Translations under genes and position numbers: made by a program
Notes under the pieces: generated by a model
Databases searched by the model: none
What the model was told of the DNA's origin: nothing
Seen by the model: only the letters and a program-made list of their open reading frames with translations
Part shown: piece after piece, positions 35,301 through 46,220 of the stretch
Layout: every line of letters starts with the position of its first letter
Numbering within the stretch: position 1 is the stretch's first letter
DNA from: Simmondsia chinensis
Lineage: Eukaryota > Streptophyta > Magnoliopsida > Caryophyllales > Simmondsiaceae
DNA length: 64,000 nucleotides
Direction: 5' to 3'
Assembly (NCBI GenBank): GCA_018398585.1
Contig: JAGTTD010000003.1
Coordinates: 10,424,637-10,488,636, forward strand

Positions 35301-35771
35301 CAGGACACTGGTGGACTCTCAACTACGCATGACCAAACTAGGTGAGATATCAACATGCCTTCACTAGATGGCTTAGCAGTCTTTGCAAGATGAGTAGCTA
35401 AGTACTTAGTGCAGTTCCTCTTCTAGTGGCCAGTCTTCCAGCAAAAGAAACACTTTCGTTTTGCCGGCCTTTTGATAGACTTAGTTGCTACCCTAGTAAC
35501 CTTGCCTCTTCCTTTCTTTTTAGTCGGTCCCTTGTTCTGCTTGCTCCTACTAGCGTTTGATGCCTGAGTCAAGTGAACATTCCCCTTACTTCCCACCCTC
35601 TGTAACCGATAGCTCCTTCATTAACTCGGGAAATGAATAATCTTTATTATTCATCATGTAGTTGAACCTGAACTGAGTAAAAGAGTTGGACAGAGAGCTG
35701 AGGATGATATCTTGCTGAGATTGACTATCAATCATAGCACCTAGAATCTCCAACTCAAATAAGCACGCCAT
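32370..35771 (-). pseudogene. Inner Angela-like copia gag end and pol
   Basis: On the minus strand from 35,771 leftward: the gag C-terminal part (LFELEILGAMIDSQSQQDII), a zinc knuckle with a broken fourth ligand context (CFFCWKTGH*KRNC, ~35,440), and a protease with VDSGLADIV (~35,300). The integrase has FCIEGKMTQF then ARGGYEYFITFTYDYSRYGY (34,826-34,554). The longest frame, 33,514-34,278, joins the integrase C-terminus (LYIWGCPAHVLKKNPDQLES) to RT (WVYKRKNGVDGK, ARLVTKGFTQKEGIDYDETF). The YVDD box is YVDN (~33,230), which would abolish polymerase activity. RNase H remnants lie at ~32,550-32,900. The wording and the ~1.9-kb LTRs fit the Angela lineage. Confidence 0.85.
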
Positions 35772-35776
35772 CATCT

Positions 35777-38280
35777 CATAGGAATGGTGTCCTGAAAATC
35801 CAAAATTTGTTCTGTAAATGTTATTTTATAATAAATAAAATTTAAGTTCCAGTTGTTTCCTTGTTAAATTTATTTAAGCGAGCATTTATACTACATATGG
35901 TTTTCTTTTAAGTATTGTCCATGAGATAGACAGAGTCCTCATATTACATTTTACATGTTTGTTCTAAGTAGATAATGAGATTAAGCCACAAATAGACTTG
36001 GAACAAATAGTAAAAAGGAACATACCTAGTGCCTCAAGGGCTCCCGCCTACGCAGGGTCGGGGGGGGGGGGGGGGGGGGGGGCAAATGTACGCAACCTTC
36101 TCCCTTCAGGGTGTTAACCTGAAGAGAGGTTGTTTCCCAGTACCCCCAACCTGAGGGTGAGGATTTCCCAGGAAGTCACCCATCTTGGTACTACTGTCGC
36201 CCAAGCACGCTTAACTTCGGAGTTCTCATGGGACCTTCCGCCTACACAAGTGTTGGAACAAATAGTATGGAATGTTATTTAAATAACTCATGGTCGATGA
36301 TGAGCTTGGACTACTTGTCTGTTAAGACCATGACTTAACACTTTAGATGACTTATCTTAGTCATGTGGATGGTGGTCCAAAAGTGTGAGGTTGGTGTGTT
36401 TAATAAGATTGACACACTGAGTTGGACCATGTGGGTTGCTTGTTTTAGACTACTATAAGAGATGAGCAATTTATGTTGTACTGTTTGAACGACGACTCTA
36501 AATCTTGAGAGTATTCTGGACTTGTGCATGGAGTGTTAGTTACTTTGGTGTACTATAAGTAAGGTCTAAATAAATATCTGACTTCCCACGTACACTGGGT
36601 AGCAGCGTGAAGTGTGACAAGGATCAGATATTTAATATGGAATCTACAATCTCTTATGAGGTATAGACATCCCCTTAGTTGATTAGCAAGTATTTGAATA
36701 GTTCAGAAATTTTTGCCAAAGTGTTCCAGATGTTTGACATTTGGAATTTATAATATGAATATGTTTAAGTATAAATGAATTATTTAGTGAAGGGCGAGTA
36801 GATAACTAATGGAGAATCTGTGAAAAGGATAATGGTAGTAGTTATATTTATTCTTTATCATGGAAATCTAGTGGAGGGGTTGTTGTCATCAATACAGTCT
36901 ATTTGGTAGATATCGAATGAATGGTTTAAATCTAGAGTGTAGCGGGATTTATTTAGTGGAATTAAATCCCATTAAATGGTAATTAAATTTTATCATGAGA
37001 TGGTAATTAATTTAAACCCATTTGGAACTAGATTTAAATTGTTCCCGAGGTCCCTGCGCAAGCCTCTGTATTTATTACCATCAGAAAAATATTTAAAAAA
37101 ATTTATGAAATGAATTATTTCTTCATGAGATGAGTAAATTTAATTTTGCCAAACATTATTCATAAGATGATTAATAATTGAAAATTATGAAATAAAATAA
37201 TTTTTAAAATTAAAATTTATCAGATGAATTTTTACAATTGGAAAACAAAGCAAAAATAAAAATAAAAAACAAAAATACAAAAACCTACACCTCTCTCACG
37301 ATCCGAGACTATGCAAATGGGCCAACCAGCATCCGACACGTGGTCCTAAGGGGAGGATCCGTATCTTATGGCGAGTACCAATCAGAGCATGCCACATGGC
37401 ACTCTCTGGTAGAACAAGGCGCGATTCACGCCTTCGGGTGCAGCCTTAACGTTCTGCGACATGTGGCATTGGTTTTTGAATTTAAAAAGTACACGGATTT
37501 TCCCTTGGGTATAACGATGTATTTGAACTCTAACTTTGTACAAAATAACGTGTTTTGTTGTTGACTCTGCAAATCCCATATCGACAAATTGGCAATTTTT
37601 TACTCCAATATACTACTATAAATAAAGTTAGCTATTCAAAAGGTTTGGTATTAGTTTAAAATTAAAGGTTTTTGAAAGTGTTGGCTTGAAATTTTTCTTT
37701 CCACAAGTTTAATATTTTTCGGAGCCCACTCCCCAGGCGGTTTGAGGTCATTACGTAAAAGGCTGTTGGGTCTCGATTTTTCTGACTTCCTCTGAGTATT
37801 CTATTATTCATTGTAGTATTCTTATTTTGGAGCAATTCCGGGCATGTTCTTCTTTTTTTCTCTTTTAAGTTTTCGCTTTTCTATTTATTTATAGTTTTTC
37901 TTATTATTCCTGTTTTAATTCATGTTATTGTTCTGAATGTATTAGAGTAGAGGCCTGTAGGTTTAATTTAAGAATTTTAAATCACCATAGGTTTAAAATT
38001 AAGAATTTAAACCCTTCCGCTACGTTAATTAGTTTAAATTAGGAAAAAATTTTAAAATTCGTCTCAACAATTGGTATCAAACCAAAAGGATCTATAGAGA
38101 TAACCCTATTCCCGGGAACTCTCATGCTTGAGGTGTCACGAAGTATAACTCTCCGCCCGGGGGCTTAGGTAATGAGAAGAATCTCCTACGCTGAGTGCTC
38201 TGATAAGCGCCGTTTGTTGTGACCACAGTTGGAGAACTGTGAACCCAACAATTGGTATTAGAGAACTGTGAACTCGACAC
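35777..38280 (+). repeat. Angela-type LTR (extended form) with part of its leader, inserted in gag
   Basis: Oriented opposite to its host element. CATCT occurs on both sides (35,772-35,776 and 38,281-38,285), and the host gag resumes directly after it. The start CATAGGAATGGTGTCCTG is a mutated TGTTAGGAATAGTGTCCTG end. A first LTR end plus primer-site-like CAACA/ATTGGTATCAAACC lies at 38,065-38,083; a second (CCCAACA/ATTGGTATTAGAG) lies at 38,244-38,263. It then stops 17 bp later without a second LTR. It contains a SINE at 36,013-36,252. Either it is a truncated element or the duplication is fortuitous. Confidence 0.7.
35998..36267 (-). mobile_element. 5S-rRNA-headed SINE, complete, 15-bp target-site duplication
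   Basis: The insert 36,013-36,252 lies between two perfect copies of TTGGAACAAATAGTA (35,998-36,012 and 36,253-36,267). On the minus strand the head reads GAGAACTCCGAAGTTAAGCG then TGCTTGGGCGACAGTAGTAC and GATGGGTGACTTCCTGGGAA, i.e. 5S rRNA from about nucleotide 30 to 105 with its internal A-box, intermediate element and C-box region. A family-specific tail follows (CCTCTCTTCAGGTTAACACC, CTGAAGGGAGAAGGTTGCGT, GGGAGCCCTTGAGGCACTAG) and ends GTATGTTCCTTTTT. A run of 23 G (36,060-36,082) interrupts the tail. Confidence 0.9.
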
Positions 38281-38583
38281 CATCTTCATCATGTGCTCTT
38301 GAACTGGCGACCCTTTTAACATCCCCATGTTCAAGAGCTCCCTTATCAGCTCTTACTTAGTTGTCGTATCTTAACCACTAAACATTTCCTTTAAATATTT
38401 GATCATCTCAGCTGTTGTTTCCATCTCAAGCATCTGATGCTTGAGAACATTTGTCACTGAAGCCAAAATATAGCATCTAGCTAACTCATTAGCCTTATGC
38501 CAGCGTTTATAGTGCTCTTTAAAAGCAGTTGTGGAATTATTAGTCGGCGCCATAGGTAGTGAGAACGAACTTGCGAGCCTCAT
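38281..38583 (-). pseudogene. Inner Angela-like copia gag, N-terminal side
   Basis: On the minus strand: KRWHKANELARCYILASVTN, then VLKHQMLEMETTAEMIKYLK (38,583-38,371), and NMGMLKGSPVQEHMMKMV (38,334-38,281). These are consecutive parts of an Angela-type copia gag (UBN2-type domain). The frame is broken once near 38,350. The next gag residues are found 2.5 kb away at 35,771, on the far side of the inserted LTR. Confidence 0.85.
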
Positions 38584-39743
38584 GTATTAATACTATGTTA
38601 AAGTTTATTTTTTAGGTGAAATAATTCGGTCCAGTTAAAGCATTATCTTTCATAATTGAATGAACTGCACCATTCACAGCCATTTCAAAACACTATAAAT
38701 GCAAACATTTGTGTAACTATCTAGTATGAGCCATGTATAATGCAGTGATATCTATTTTTTTATTTTAGTTAACACAATAAGTTAGGTATCCATAAAGCTG
38801 TACTATCATGTATGCAATGATGACCCAAACACACCATTCCTTACTCTGCGGCAGCGGGGTCGTACGAAATTAGTTTGGGTGAGAACTATTCTCAATTAAC
38901 ATGTTTTATTGTAACTCTTTATAAATATGATTAACTCACTTTACCTTAGTCTCACACAACAAAGCTCCTCGGGGAGGCTATGTATCACGCTAGTTAAGTG
39001 TAAACCATTACCTAAACCTCTATGCAAATACACGTTATATTCCATGGCAACGTGGTCATATCGGTTCTTTATGCTTTGGTTTATCCTAATAGAAGTCTAA
39101 CTCTATAACCTGAAAACTGACACCCTCTGTGGTGAATGATGCCAATTCACTATACTGTTAGATCAATAATGGAGACCTTGAGGTTTCAACAATTGAACCT
39201 CGCTCCCACTTGATTTTAATAAACTAGTGGTTTTAAATTAAGTTGCATTTACTTCTTATATTATCTCATAATCTCTATTAGAATCTCATTCTCAAATTAA
39301 ATTAATTAGTAAAGATTAACTTTTAATTATTATTATTTAATTTAGTACTGATGTCCCAAAAAAATTTTAATTAATTACAAATTGATGATGTCAGCATCAG
39401 CATTTGAAATTTTTTTATTAGTATAAAAAGATAATTTAATTTAATCTCATTAGATCATTTTGTCCAATTTGAAAATCATGATCAAATACTCATAATCTCA
39501 TTATACAAATAATATGAATGCAATTTTAATGAATCTGTATTGACTAATCTAAATTAACTATTAATTTATTATCGATATGAACAATTTTAACCATTACTTT
39601 GACTATTATCAAAATCAAGTTAAATATTTTTCCTTCTTAATAAAATCTCTATTTTATTAAATCACAAGTCTATTTATTTTGATCTTAATATAACTATTTT
39701 TTGTATATTATGAATGTAATTAAAGGCTAGCTCTGATACCAAC
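38584..39743 (-). other. Untranslated leader and primer binding site of the inner Angela-like element
   Basis: Long AT-rich leader between the 5' LTR and gag, with no reading frame recognised. The block TTACTCTGCGGCAGCGGGGT (~38,842) is the only GC-rich part. The primer binding site at 39,729-39,743 (plus strand AGCTCTGATACCAAC) is a perfect complement-type initiator-Met site in minus orientation and abuts the LTR. Confidence 0.7.
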
Positions 39744-41616
39744 TGTTGGGATGAATTTCAAAATTTTTTCCTAATTTATTAAAATCTACACAGCGGAACG
39801 GTTTAAAATTCCTAATTTTAAACCTTAAGTTGATTTTAAATTTCTAATTTAAATCTACAGGGTTCTACTCTAATACATTCATAATAATAACATGAACCTA
39901 TAGCTAGCATAATAAGAATGCTATAAATAAATAGAAAAGAAAAAAACTTAAAATAGAAGGGGAAGAAAGGTACATGGAATTGCTTCAAATAAAAGAATAC
40001 CATAATAATAAAGAACTCTAAGAAAGCCAAGACCCAAAAGCCTTCTACGCAATGACCTCAAGATGCTCCGAGACTGGTCTTCGAAAAATATTAAACTAAA
40101 GAAAGAAAAATTTTCTCTCTAATAAGATTTACAAAAGTAAAAATTTCCAGAAAATTTTAATTTAATTGGATGCCAAACCTTAACATTTGCACCCCTATTT
40201 ATAGTAGGATACCAGAGCAAAAAAAAAATCAAAATTTCGCTGTGAGACGCAGATCTGCAAAACAAAACGTAGCGTTTAATGAAAAAAAAAAAATCAAAAC
40301 GTCACGTTTCAACAAGCCACTCAAACCACATTTATTTAATTCACTTCACGTGTCACGTGGTAGCAAATGATTGGTCCTCGCGTGTGCATGCGGATTACCC
40401 CCTTGTGACGTTGCGTGCTGGTTGGTCCCTTTGCGTATATGCGGATCGTGCCTGGTTTTCGATATATTTGCTTCTTTTTTTTTTTTTTTACTTTGTTTTG
40501 GTTTCCATGATGAATTTTTAATTTTTTAAATTATTCCACTTTATAATTTTTAACTTTTATTCATCTCATGAATAATATTTGGCAAATTTAAATTTATTCA
40601 TCTCATGATTTCTATAATAGTTTTCTAATGGCAATAAAAATAGAGGCTTGCTCAAGGATTTCATGAACAATTTAAATCTAACTCCAAATGGGATAAATTA
40701 ATTACCATCTTATGATAAAATTTAATTAGCATTTAATAAGGCTTAATTTTACTAAATAAAGCTTATTGTACTTTAGACTTAAATAATTTATTCTATAATT
40801 CTCAAATAGACTATTCTTACAACAACAAACCCTCTATGAGATGTTTATGACGAAAAATAATTATAGCTACTACCATTATTTTTCTCACAGCTTCTCCATC
40901 AGTTACCGAATCACCCTTTACTGCATAATTCATTTATATTTGAACATATTCGCATTATAAATTATAAATGTCAAACACTTGGAACACTTTGGCCAAAGTT
41001 TCCGAATTAATTTAAATGCTTGCGAATCAACTAAGGGATCATATGTATCTTGTAAGAGACTATAGATTCCCTATTGAATATCTGATCCTTGTCATACTTC
41101 ACGCCGCTACCCAGTGTAGGTGCGAATTCAGTTGTTTATTAAGACCTTACTTATAGTACACCAAGGTAACCAACATTCCATGCATAAGGGTATAATACTG
41201 TTAGAATTTAGAGTCGTCATTCAGATAATGCAACATAAATCACTCATTTTTTATAGTAGTTTAAAAATAAGGAACCTTCATGATCCAACTCAGTACATCA
41301 ATCTTATTAAACATACCAACCTAACACTTTTGTATCGTCATCCACATGACCAAGGCTCATCTAAAATGTCAAGTCATAGTCTTAACAAACAAGTAGTCCA
41401 AACTTGTCACCGACTTTGAGTTTCTTCAAATAACATTTCAAACCATTTGTTCTGAATCTATTTATGGCTTAGCCTTATTATTCACTTAGAACAAACATGT
41501 AAACTACAATCTAAGGACTATGTCCATCTCATGGATGTTACTTAAGAGAAAATCTTATGCAGTATATATGCTCACTTAAGAGATAAATATGGATTTTCAG
41601 GACACTATTCCTAACA
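39744..41616 (-). repeat. 5' LTR of the inner Angela-like copia element
   Basis: 1,873 bp, TGTTGGGATGAATTTC to TTCCTAACA; pair of 30,442-32,353. The two LTRs differ at roughly a tenth of positions in the stretch I compared by eye, so the insertion is old. The right flank CTAAG resembles the left flank CTGAA (or CTGAC in the duplicated junction), consistent with a decayed 5-bp target duplication. Confidence 0.9.
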
Positions 41617-43013
41617 CTAAGATCTTCTCCCTAGTAGTAAAGCTTACAGGAATTAGACTGGTACTAGGATTAGTGACTGCAGAGAACTTGCATCTTGAAC
41701 AAATGGATTCGAAGACAACATTCTTTCACGGTGATTTGGAAGAAGACATCCATATACATCAGGCATAGGGATTTTTAGAACAGGGAAAGAGAAATCTCAT
41801 TTGCAAGCTGAAAAAGAGCTTGTATGGTCTAAAACAAGCTCCAAGACAGTGGTACAAGAAGTTTGATAGCTTTATGGGTACTGCTAGGAACTTGAAATGC
41901 CATGCAAATCACTGTTGCTACATCAAGCAGTTTGACAACTCTTATATCATCCTTTTTCTGTATGTGGATGATATGCTCATTGCAGGGTCTAGCATTGGGG
42001 ATATTAACAACTTAAAGAAGAAGTCGTCAAAACAGTTTACAATTAAGGATTTGGGAGCTACAAAACAAATACTTGGAATGAGAATTGTCAAAGATAGAGC
42101 CAAAGGACATCTTAAGCTATCACAAGCTGAATATGTGAAGAAGGTACTTTGCAGGTTTAAAATGGATAAAGCAAATGCTATGGGCACACCTTTGGGAAGT
42201 CACTTCAAACTGAGTAAGAATCAGTCACCGTAGACGGAAAAGGAGCGTGATCTCATGAGCAAGACTTCTTATGCTTCAACTATTGGCTCATTGATGTATG
42301 CTATGGTTTGTACTAGGCCAGACATAGCTCATGCAATGGGAGTTGTGAGCAGATATACGAGTAATCCAGGGAAGCAACATTGGGAGGGTGTGAAGTGGAT
42401 CATGAGGTACTTGAGAGGGACTTCATATACTTGTCTATGTTTTAACTTCAGAAGGTTCTAAACTAGCAGGGTTTGTAGATGCTGATTTAGGTGGAGATGC
42501 AGATAATAGAAAGAGTACATCTGGGTATGTGTACCCCATAGGTGGTATAGCTGTGTCCTAGTGTTCATGTTTGCAGAAAGTGGTAGCCCTATCCACCACT
42601 AAATCTACATTGCCATGAAGTTGCAAAAGAAATGGTCTAGTTGCAGAGTTTCTTAGAAGAATTGGGCAAGAAAGGGGAGAAGGGTGTTCTCCATATTGAT
42701 AGTCCGAGTGCAATCTTCCTTGTAAGAAATCTAGCATTCCACTCTAGAATAAATTATATCAAGAGAAGATATCACTACATATGTGACCTTCTTGAAGAAG
42801 GGAACTTGAAACTTAAGGAGATATATGGAAATAAGAACCTGGCAGACATGTTAACAAAAGTGGTGACACTTGAAAAATTGGAGCTTTGTGCAGCTTCAGT
42901 GGGCCTTTGAGCTTGAAGACAGGTAGTTGAGTTGCAAGGATGAAGGAGATTGGCTATGTTTTAGAGGCATGAGGTTTTGGGTGCATGGTAAACTAGTCTC
43001 CAAGTGGGAGATT
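41617..43013 (+). pseudogene. Outer copia RT (continued), RNase H and polypurine tract
   Basis: RT resumes directly after the inner element: VVKLTGIRLVLGLV, then SLYGLKQAPRQWYKKFDSFM (41,820 on) and an intact catalytic LYVDDMLIAG (YVDD at 41,961-41,972). LGMRIVKDR and YASTIGSLMYAMVCTRPDIA (42,255 on) follow. RNase H then runs to 42,910 with SPSAIFLVRNLAFHSR and the closing KNLADMLTK. The polypurine tract AAGTGGGAGATT is at 43,002-43,013. A few stops (e.g. ~41,766, 42,231, 42,461) break the frame, but this is the best kept coding part of the element. Confidence 0.9.
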
Positions 43014-43307
43014 TGTTGGGTTACTTGTGTGGAGGCTGGTTTTTATTGTTATGGGCTAAGTCCCATGGAGTGGAGATCTGAGCTAAAAAACTAGGGTTTC
43101 ATGTGGTGTTCCTAGTTATACCCTGTTCTAGGGTGTTTAGAGTGTAGTGCAATTTGAAGAAAACTTTCTGTAACAATTCCAAAGCAATAAAATTTTTCCT
43201 ACAACTCCGTGGACGTAGGCAATTCTAGTCGAACCACGTAAATCTGTGTGTTTGTTATTTATTTTTTTTGTTAATTTTTTATTGTTTAGTTGTTGCATTT
43301 CCTAACA
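43014..43307 (+). repeat. 3' LTR of the outer Tnt1-like copia element
   Basis: 294 bp, TGTTGGGTTACTTGTGTG to TTTCCTAACA, partner of 26,388-26,703. It follows the polypurine tract directly. Its presence in correct order after RNase H shows that one continuous element surrounds the 11-kb inner insertion. Confidence 0.9.
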
Positions 43308-44205
43308 GTAGTACACACTTGATTAGGATAAGGGAAGAATGATGAGCTAATTATATTTAGTAAAGAATTATAAGAAAAAATATTAATTGAGAATATATCT
43401 CACTTATACTAATAACGCGTTGTGACCTTGCTGCTGGGGAGTAAGGGGAAGAATATTACGGTCATGATTTGGTGGATACGTTATGTAGTTGATTTGCTAA
43501 AAATGAGAAAAATATCCATGCATGTTGCATGACTTTTTTATACCCCATGTATTCCAGACTTAAAATGACGTCAAATAGTTCATTAAAATAAATATTAAAA
43601 GATAACTCACTTATTGGTCCAAATTATGCCAATTGGAACATAAATGTTGATTTTATCCTAATTAATGAGGGGCACAAGTTTGTGCACAGAACCTTGTCCA
43701 CTTGGTCCTATTCAATGCCTCTACAGTTAAAGAGCATTCTGACTGTTTGAATAAAGATAAAGAGTTAGGTATACGCTAAAAAGATAAGGATTATGACCTA
43801 ATTACATAGAAAAAAAAAAAAAAAAACTAAGGAATTTAAGTTTGTTAGGTTACCGATGCTTGCTTTGTCATGTTGAATGCCATGGATGGATTGTGTTAAG
43901 CTCACATGTCTTGCACGAGCTCCTCTTTGTTAAGGTAAGCAGCTTGTGGTGGGGGAAGGGAGAATCGTGTCCCATTTCCTGAGCTACTATCCAGGCTTCT
44001 CCAAAACTTCCAATTATGTATCCATGGGCTGGGCCTAATTGGTGCATGTATCGGCCCACAAAGGAAGCTACAAACTGTCAAAAATCGGGTATTTTAAAAG
44101 GCTTTGGGTTTCTTTTGTATTGTGTTCTATTTGCATTCTTTTGATTTTTGACAAATTAAAAACTAGATTCTAAAATGATTTTTTTTCCCCCTAATTTAAA
44201 TTTTG
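43308..44205. other. Intergenic stretch without recognised gene
   Basis: AT-rich. A 63-codon minus-strand ORF at 43,868-44,059 has no domain I recognise and no homologous copy in the window. A poly-A run lies at ~43,809-43,826. Confidence 0.4.
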
Positions 44206-44484
44206 GGTTATTTATGCCAAAAGTCCCTATAATTTGCCCGTTGTGTCAATTTGGCTCTTCTATTTTTAATTGTGTCAATTTAGTCCATTAACAATTTAAA
44301 ATGTGTTAATTTAGTCATTTGGTCAATTTTAAGTTAAGTTAATGATGTAATTTTGAATGGTAAAATTATGTTAGATGAAATCATCTTATGAATTATGCAA
44401 GGACGAAATTAACACAATTAAAAGTATAAGGACTAAATTAACACAGTAGACAAAGTATAGGGACATTTAGCATAAATAACTCTT
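44206..44484. mobile_element. MITE-like inverted-repeat element
   Basis: The left end GGTTATTTATGCCAAAAGTC then CCTATAATTTG is matched inverted at the right end (CAAAGTATAGGGACATTTAG then CATAAATAACTC). Inner blocks GTGTCAATTTAGTCC and GGACTAAATTAACACA also pair. Total length is about 280 bp with no coding capacity. I could not define a target duplication with confidence. Confidence 0.65.
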
Positions 44485-45426
44485 AACCTTTTTTTTTTTT
44501 AAACTTTTTCTTGCTTAAATGAAAAATAAAAGCAAAAACACTAAGTCCGAAAATATTATTTTATATCTAGGTTTTTGTTTTTTAAAATAAAAAATTACAA
44601 CCATTCAAGAATAACTTTATATTACATTAAAGTGCATATTGTTCCATGCATTTATTAACAAACAGAAGTTTTATCTGGTGATGAATTCGGTTGCATATGC
44701 ACTGCACATCTTTTTTACATTGGTAGGGTGGAGAAGGGGGGAATGCCTTCAGTGAGGATTGAATCTAAGTGGTGTCTCTAACCTCTGAAGTTCCCAACTA
44801 TTAGGTTATATCTTTGAAGAAGTGGCAAACACTGCACATGGAATGCACGAAATGAAGGATATCCCCTTCTCCAAAAATCACAGAAAAATGAATTTGTATT
44901 TGTGCCTAAATTGTAAGAATAAAGAAATACAAGTGTAAGTATCTTGCTATCCAAACACAACATTTTTTTTATTTCTCGATTGTCAAACTCATGGAGATAT
45001 ACAAACCATTAGTTCAATGACTTAATGATATAAACAAAGCCAACTCATGTTATTTTTACACTTGGCACTCTAAACACAAACAAAAAAAGCTATATGCAAC
45101 TTAAGACTGTAAAAATACCCTAGAAGTACATTATATTCAAAAACAATGACAAGAAAGACACATTTACCATATATGTAACAGTAATGTGTTATGAAAAGAA
45201 ACGAGGATAAAATATTTATGAACAGGAACATGACTTAAAGCTTCAACTGGCCATTCATTCTCTTCTTTATAATATGTTGTTTTTCTTACATATAATAGTA
45301 AATATTATATGTCATTCTCATTCCTTTTCACAAATATATTGTCCTTTTAAGGCCTTTTTTGCTCGAGAACCATCAAGAAGCAGCCATAGCGGCTTAACCA
45401 AGATCAAACTTGAACCCTTAAGCAAC
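44485..45426. other. Intergenic DNA and 3' flank of the esterase gene
   Basis: AT-rich without recognised genes. The part nearest 45,427 should hold the 3' untranslated region and polyadenylation signals of the minus-strand esterase gene, but I could not single out one signal. Confidence 0.4.
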
Positions 45427-46125
45427 CTACATTGCAGAGTGATGAAGCATCCGTGACCCTTTCCACCCACAAAGGTACTTCCCATACGAACGCAGGTGAT
45501 GCTTCTTCTTTGTGCTCAACGGGGGAGTGGGGAGTCCCATATTAGAGGCAGGTGTCGCGCTGTTATGTTGAAGAAACAAAGGATCACCACAAGTGCTCCG
45601 CTTGTCAAGCCAAGCAATGATGTCAGTGAAGACAACCTCAACATTATCATCGGGCTCACCAGATGTCAAGCCATGCCACATGCTGGGGTATAGTTTGATG
45701 GTTTTGTCTATGCTGCTGGCTTGATCATATAATGCCCTGCTAACCTCTGGATCTGTCACTATGTCTGCTTCTCCATGCAACACAAAGAATGGCACTGTGA
45801 CCTATGGCATCATACGGTTAATGAGATATTATCTAAATGCTATAGACTTGAAAACAAAATTTAATAATTATATAAATTTGATTCAAAGGTTTTGCAAGCA
45901 TAAAAGCAACTTGTGCCTTTAATGAATCCAACACAATCATCAAAAGTAGTTATGTAATGTTCGCAAACCTTATTACTTGCGACCACAATTATCGCATTAC
46001 CAAAAGTTTTTAAATCCTATGATTGAATCGAATAAAGATTGTTAGGTATAATTAGATCTTAATTTGACTAGGATAATCATATTTACTACAGGACTCTACT
46101 TATATTCTATCTTGTGTTTTATCTA

Positions 46126-46165
<40 letters not shown>

Positions 46166-46179
46166 AATACTATTATTAT

Positions 46180-46220
<41 letters not shown>

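Noticed and set aside
1..43307. Endogenous pararetrovirus
   Set aside because: All RT regions examined sit in LTR-retrotransposon order with LTRs, primer sites and integrase; no movement-protein or coat-like region was seen.
43868..44059. 63-codon minus-strand ORF as a gene
   Set aside because: No recognised domain, no splice or promoter context; kept only as part of the spacer.
45496..45693. Plus-strand ORF opposite the last esterase exon
   Set aside because: Shadow of the minus-strand coding exon, which has homology, splice sites and the catalytic His.
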